The notes under the pieces are model-generated. The model worked only from the letters and a program-made list of their open reading frames with translations. It had not been told where the DNA came from and did not search any database. A program made the translations under genes and the position numbers. A stretch of 64,000 nt of DNA from Pseudomonas sp. UBA4617 (GTDB lineage Bacteria; Pseudomonadota; Gammaproteobacteria; Pseudomonadales; Pseudomonadaceae). Each line of letters starts with the position of its first letter. Within the stretch, counting starts at the first letter, position 1. Location: positions 62,001-126,000 of the forward strand of contig NZ_DGIR01000005.1 in NCBI RefSeq assembly GCF_002386445.1, written 5' to 3'. This document shows, piece after piece, positions 62,563 to 64,000 of the stretch.

Positions 62563-63045
62563 TTACTCCGGGTGATGATCGCCGGGGATTATCTCACCAC
62601 TGCGCGACAAGTGCAGGTCCCGATGCAGGAGCAACCCGGTAGCCAGTTCACCCTGCAGGCTGTAATGCAGCGGCTGCCCGCTCTTGAGCAGCTTGGCCAA
62701 AGGTTTCAGGTGCTGCCACAGGTTGGTTCGCGCGGTGATCTTGAAAGTACGTCGGCCATGCCCGCCGACACTGCGCCACAGGCTGGCTTCATCCTGCACC
62801 AGCAGCAGGTCGTTGAGACGTATGGCGTACGACAGGTTGCGGATGAACAGACGGCTGTCATTGGGGTTGTCGACTTGCAGGTGCAGCACGAACTCCTGCT
62901 CCAGCAACCGGGCCTTCACCGTCTCGACCTCGACCAGGCGTACCTCGGGTTCGCGCCAATCGCCGCCACCCCAGCTGCTGCAACCCGCCAGCAGTGCCAG
63001 GCAGGCGAGCAGCGGGCCGAGCAGCAGGCGGACGCGGGCGATCAT
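62563..63045 (-). CDS. LEA type 2-like lipoprotein
   Basis: A 160-residue lipoprotein. Seen: signal peptide with lipobox LLAGC, then a beta-rich domain with EFVLHLQVDNPNDSRLFIRN followed by LSYAIRLN, the pattern of LEA14/WHy domains (NPN motif). Such proteins in gram-negative bacteria are often annotated as desiccation-related; the role is unknown. It starts 2 bases after the ychJ stop, so these genes form one operon. Confidence 0.85.
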   Translation of the reverse strand: MIARVRLLLGPLLACLALLAGCSSWGGGDWREPEVRLVEVETVKARLLEQEFVLHLQVDNPNDSRLFIRNLSYAIRLNDLLLVQDEASLWRSVGGHGRRTFKITARTNLWQHLKPLAKLLKSGQPLHYSLQGELATGLLLHRDLHLSRSGEIIPGDHHPE

Positions 63046-63047
63046 GG

Positions 63048-63524
63048 TCAGCTACCCACGTAGCTGGCGCAGCATTTCTTGAACTTCTGGCCACTGGCGC
63101 AGGGGCAGGGGTCATTGCGCCCGGCCTTGAGCCCGACCGTAGGGTCGATGAAGTACCAGCGCCCGGCATGCTGGACGAAGGCCGAGCGTTCGCGGTGCTG
63201 GTGATCGCCCTCCTGATCGTGCCAGCGTGCGGTGAAGGTCACAAAGGCATGCTCAGGCTGGCCACCCAACACTTCCGCCGTTTCGACCTCAAGGCCGAGC
63301 CAGGTGCTCTGGGCACTCCAGGCGGCCATGGCGGCACGGTCCAGGCCGGCTTGCTGGGCCGGTAGGGTGGTGGCCACCAGGTAGTCGACCAGGCCCAGCA
63401 CATAGGCACTGTAGCGCGAGCGCATCAGCGCCTGGGCATCGGGCGCCGGGGTGCCGGCATGGTAGTGCCCGCAACAGGCGTCGAGCAGGTTGCCACTGCC
63501 GCAAGGGCAGACCGAGACACTCAT
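63048..63524 (-). CDS. ychJ: YchJ family SEC-C motif protein
   Basis: A 158-residue protein of the UPF0225/YchJ family. Seen: two SEC-C zinc motifs at both ends, CPCGSGNLLDACCGHYHAG at the N-terminus and CPCASGQKFKKCC at the C-terminus, with a central NTF2-like domain containing ALMRSRYSAYVLGLVDYLVA. Function is unknown. The ATG at 63522-63524 is used; two GTG codons just before it, one overlapping the upstream stop as GTGA, are possible alternatives. It belongs to the four-gene operon ending with the His-rich protein. Confidence 0.9.
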   Translation of the reverse strand: MSVSVCPCGSGNLLDACCGHYHAGTPAPDAQALMRSRYSAYVLGLVDYLVATTLPAQQAGLDRAAMAAWSAQSTWLGLEVETAEVLGGQPEHAFVTFTARWHDQEGDHQHRERSAFVQHAGRWYFIDPTVGLKAGRNDPCPCASGQKFKKCCASYVGS

Positions 63525-63526
63525 CT

Positions 63527-64000
63527 TCACCACCAGTACTTGCCAAAGTTTTCAGGGTTGGCCCAGAACTTGGCGTTGAGCCAGTCCGGTACCTGCTTGT
63601 AGTCATGTAGATCATAGGTGAACAGGCTCAAGACCTGCTCGTCACGGCAGAATTTCTCGCTGGCCGACATGGCCAGGGCGAAAAAGTCGGTGTCCTGCCA
63701 GCCACAGGCTGCCAGGTCGGCCAGCACTGCAACCCGGCTGGCATTGAGATTGCGCACTCCGCCGAGCAGTTCCAGGCCCGTACGCTTGGGTAGATGCTCC
63801 AGGCAGTCCACCAGCAGCGCCAGGTCGAAGCGCTGGGCCGCGAGTTCGACCGGCAGCGGGCCAGGGGCTGCGGTGGCGATGGTCACCTGAGGGTGCGCCT
63901 GGGCGAAGGCGTCCAGCGCCGGAAAGCGCGTGCCCACCAGCAGCAGGCGTTGCGGGGTGAAGCGCTCGAGCAGGGCGGCCAGGGCCTGCTGCGGGGTGCG
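63527..64000 (-). CDS. C-terminal part of a methyltransferase-like protein (5' end outside window)
   Basis: The frame is open from 64000 to the stop at 63527-63529, giving 157 residues of the C-terminal part. Seen: LLLVGTRFPALDAF (likely motif I-like region in a degenerate form), then FDLALLVDCLEHLPKR, a typical class I methyltransferase post-motif-I/II stretch, and a tail VPDWLNAKFWANPENFGKYW. The SAM-binding glycine motif is not clear, so it may be inactive or belong to an uncharacterised Pseudomonas family (DUF6231-like, from memory). First visible gene of the operon with ychJ. Confidence 0.65.
   Translation of the reverse strand, partial: RTPQQALAALLERFTPQRLLLVGTRFPALDAFAQAHPQVTIATAAPGPLPVELAAQRFDLALLVDCLEHLPKRTGLELLGGVRNLNASRVAVLADLAACGWQDTDFFALAMSASEKFCRDEQVLSLFTYDLHDYKQVPDWLNAKFWANPENFGKYWW

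Overview
The window is a high-GC bacterial chromosome segment from a member of the Pseudomonas putida group. The evidence is the gene content and order: aauSR-aatPMQJ, glpD/glpR/glpK/glpF, argF-grxD-bfr-bfd, rnt-pyrC-motY-argG, nth-rnf, metG-apbC, then the ligase-associated DNA repair cluster. This order agrees with P. putida as I remember it, and no database was searched. Genes are tightly packed with many 4-base ATGA or GTGA overlaps. I see no rRNA, tRNA, CRISPR array, prophage or insertion sequence.

Layout. Positions 1-3.8 kb hold the start of a membrane protein (probably a GT51 transglycosylase-domain protein), an APC amino-acid permease and a membrane-anchored FMN glutamate-synthase-like protein. 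At 3.9-11.3 kb are full-length Lhr helicase, a Nudix hydrolase, MetR, a secreted alpha/beta hydrolase and GlpM. At 11.3-17.8 kb lies the acidic amino-acid system: the sigma54 two-component pair AauS/AauR and the Glu/Asp ABC transporter AatJQMP. Upstream of aatJ there is a recognisable -24/-12 promoter and two AauR-type boxes. At 18.1-22.4 kb a 1,430-residue protein combines an N-terminal dermonecrotic-toxin-like region, leucine-rich repeats and a C-terminal NEL-type E3 ubiquitin ligase domain with a CEDR active-site motif. At 22.4-27.6 kb is the glycerol regulon.

At 27.9-36.9 kb are YbaK, an orphan ABC ATPase overlapping argF, a molybdopterin oxidoreductase, monothiol glutaredoxin, bacterioferritin with its ferredoxin, a 2-Cys peroxiredoxin, RNase T and dihydroorotase. 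At 37-41.9 kb are MotY, ArgG, an orphan LuxR-type response regulator, a PA3496-like small protein and endonuclease III. At 41.9-44.5 kb is a reduced Rnf-like cluster (A, D, G, E only, without B and C and with some cluster cysteines lost). MetG, ApbC, a cold-shock protein and Dcd follow to 49.1 kb.

At 49.5-56.6 kb is the MPE-Lhr-core-ligase-exonuclease repair cluster, interrupted by an aspartoacylase-family gene. The rest holds a small YscW/YbaY-like protein, a QuiP-like penicillin-acylase-family lipoprotein, a divergent MocR regulator and MFS transporter pair with a palindromic operator candidate, and a compact operon ending in two SEC-C metal-binding proteins.

The main items for follow-up are the NEL ligase with no secretion genes beside it, the depleted Rnf cluster, AauR's NAFTGA loop, two Lhr-family helicases within 46 kb, and the dense cis-regulatory region shared by aatJ and the NEL gene.
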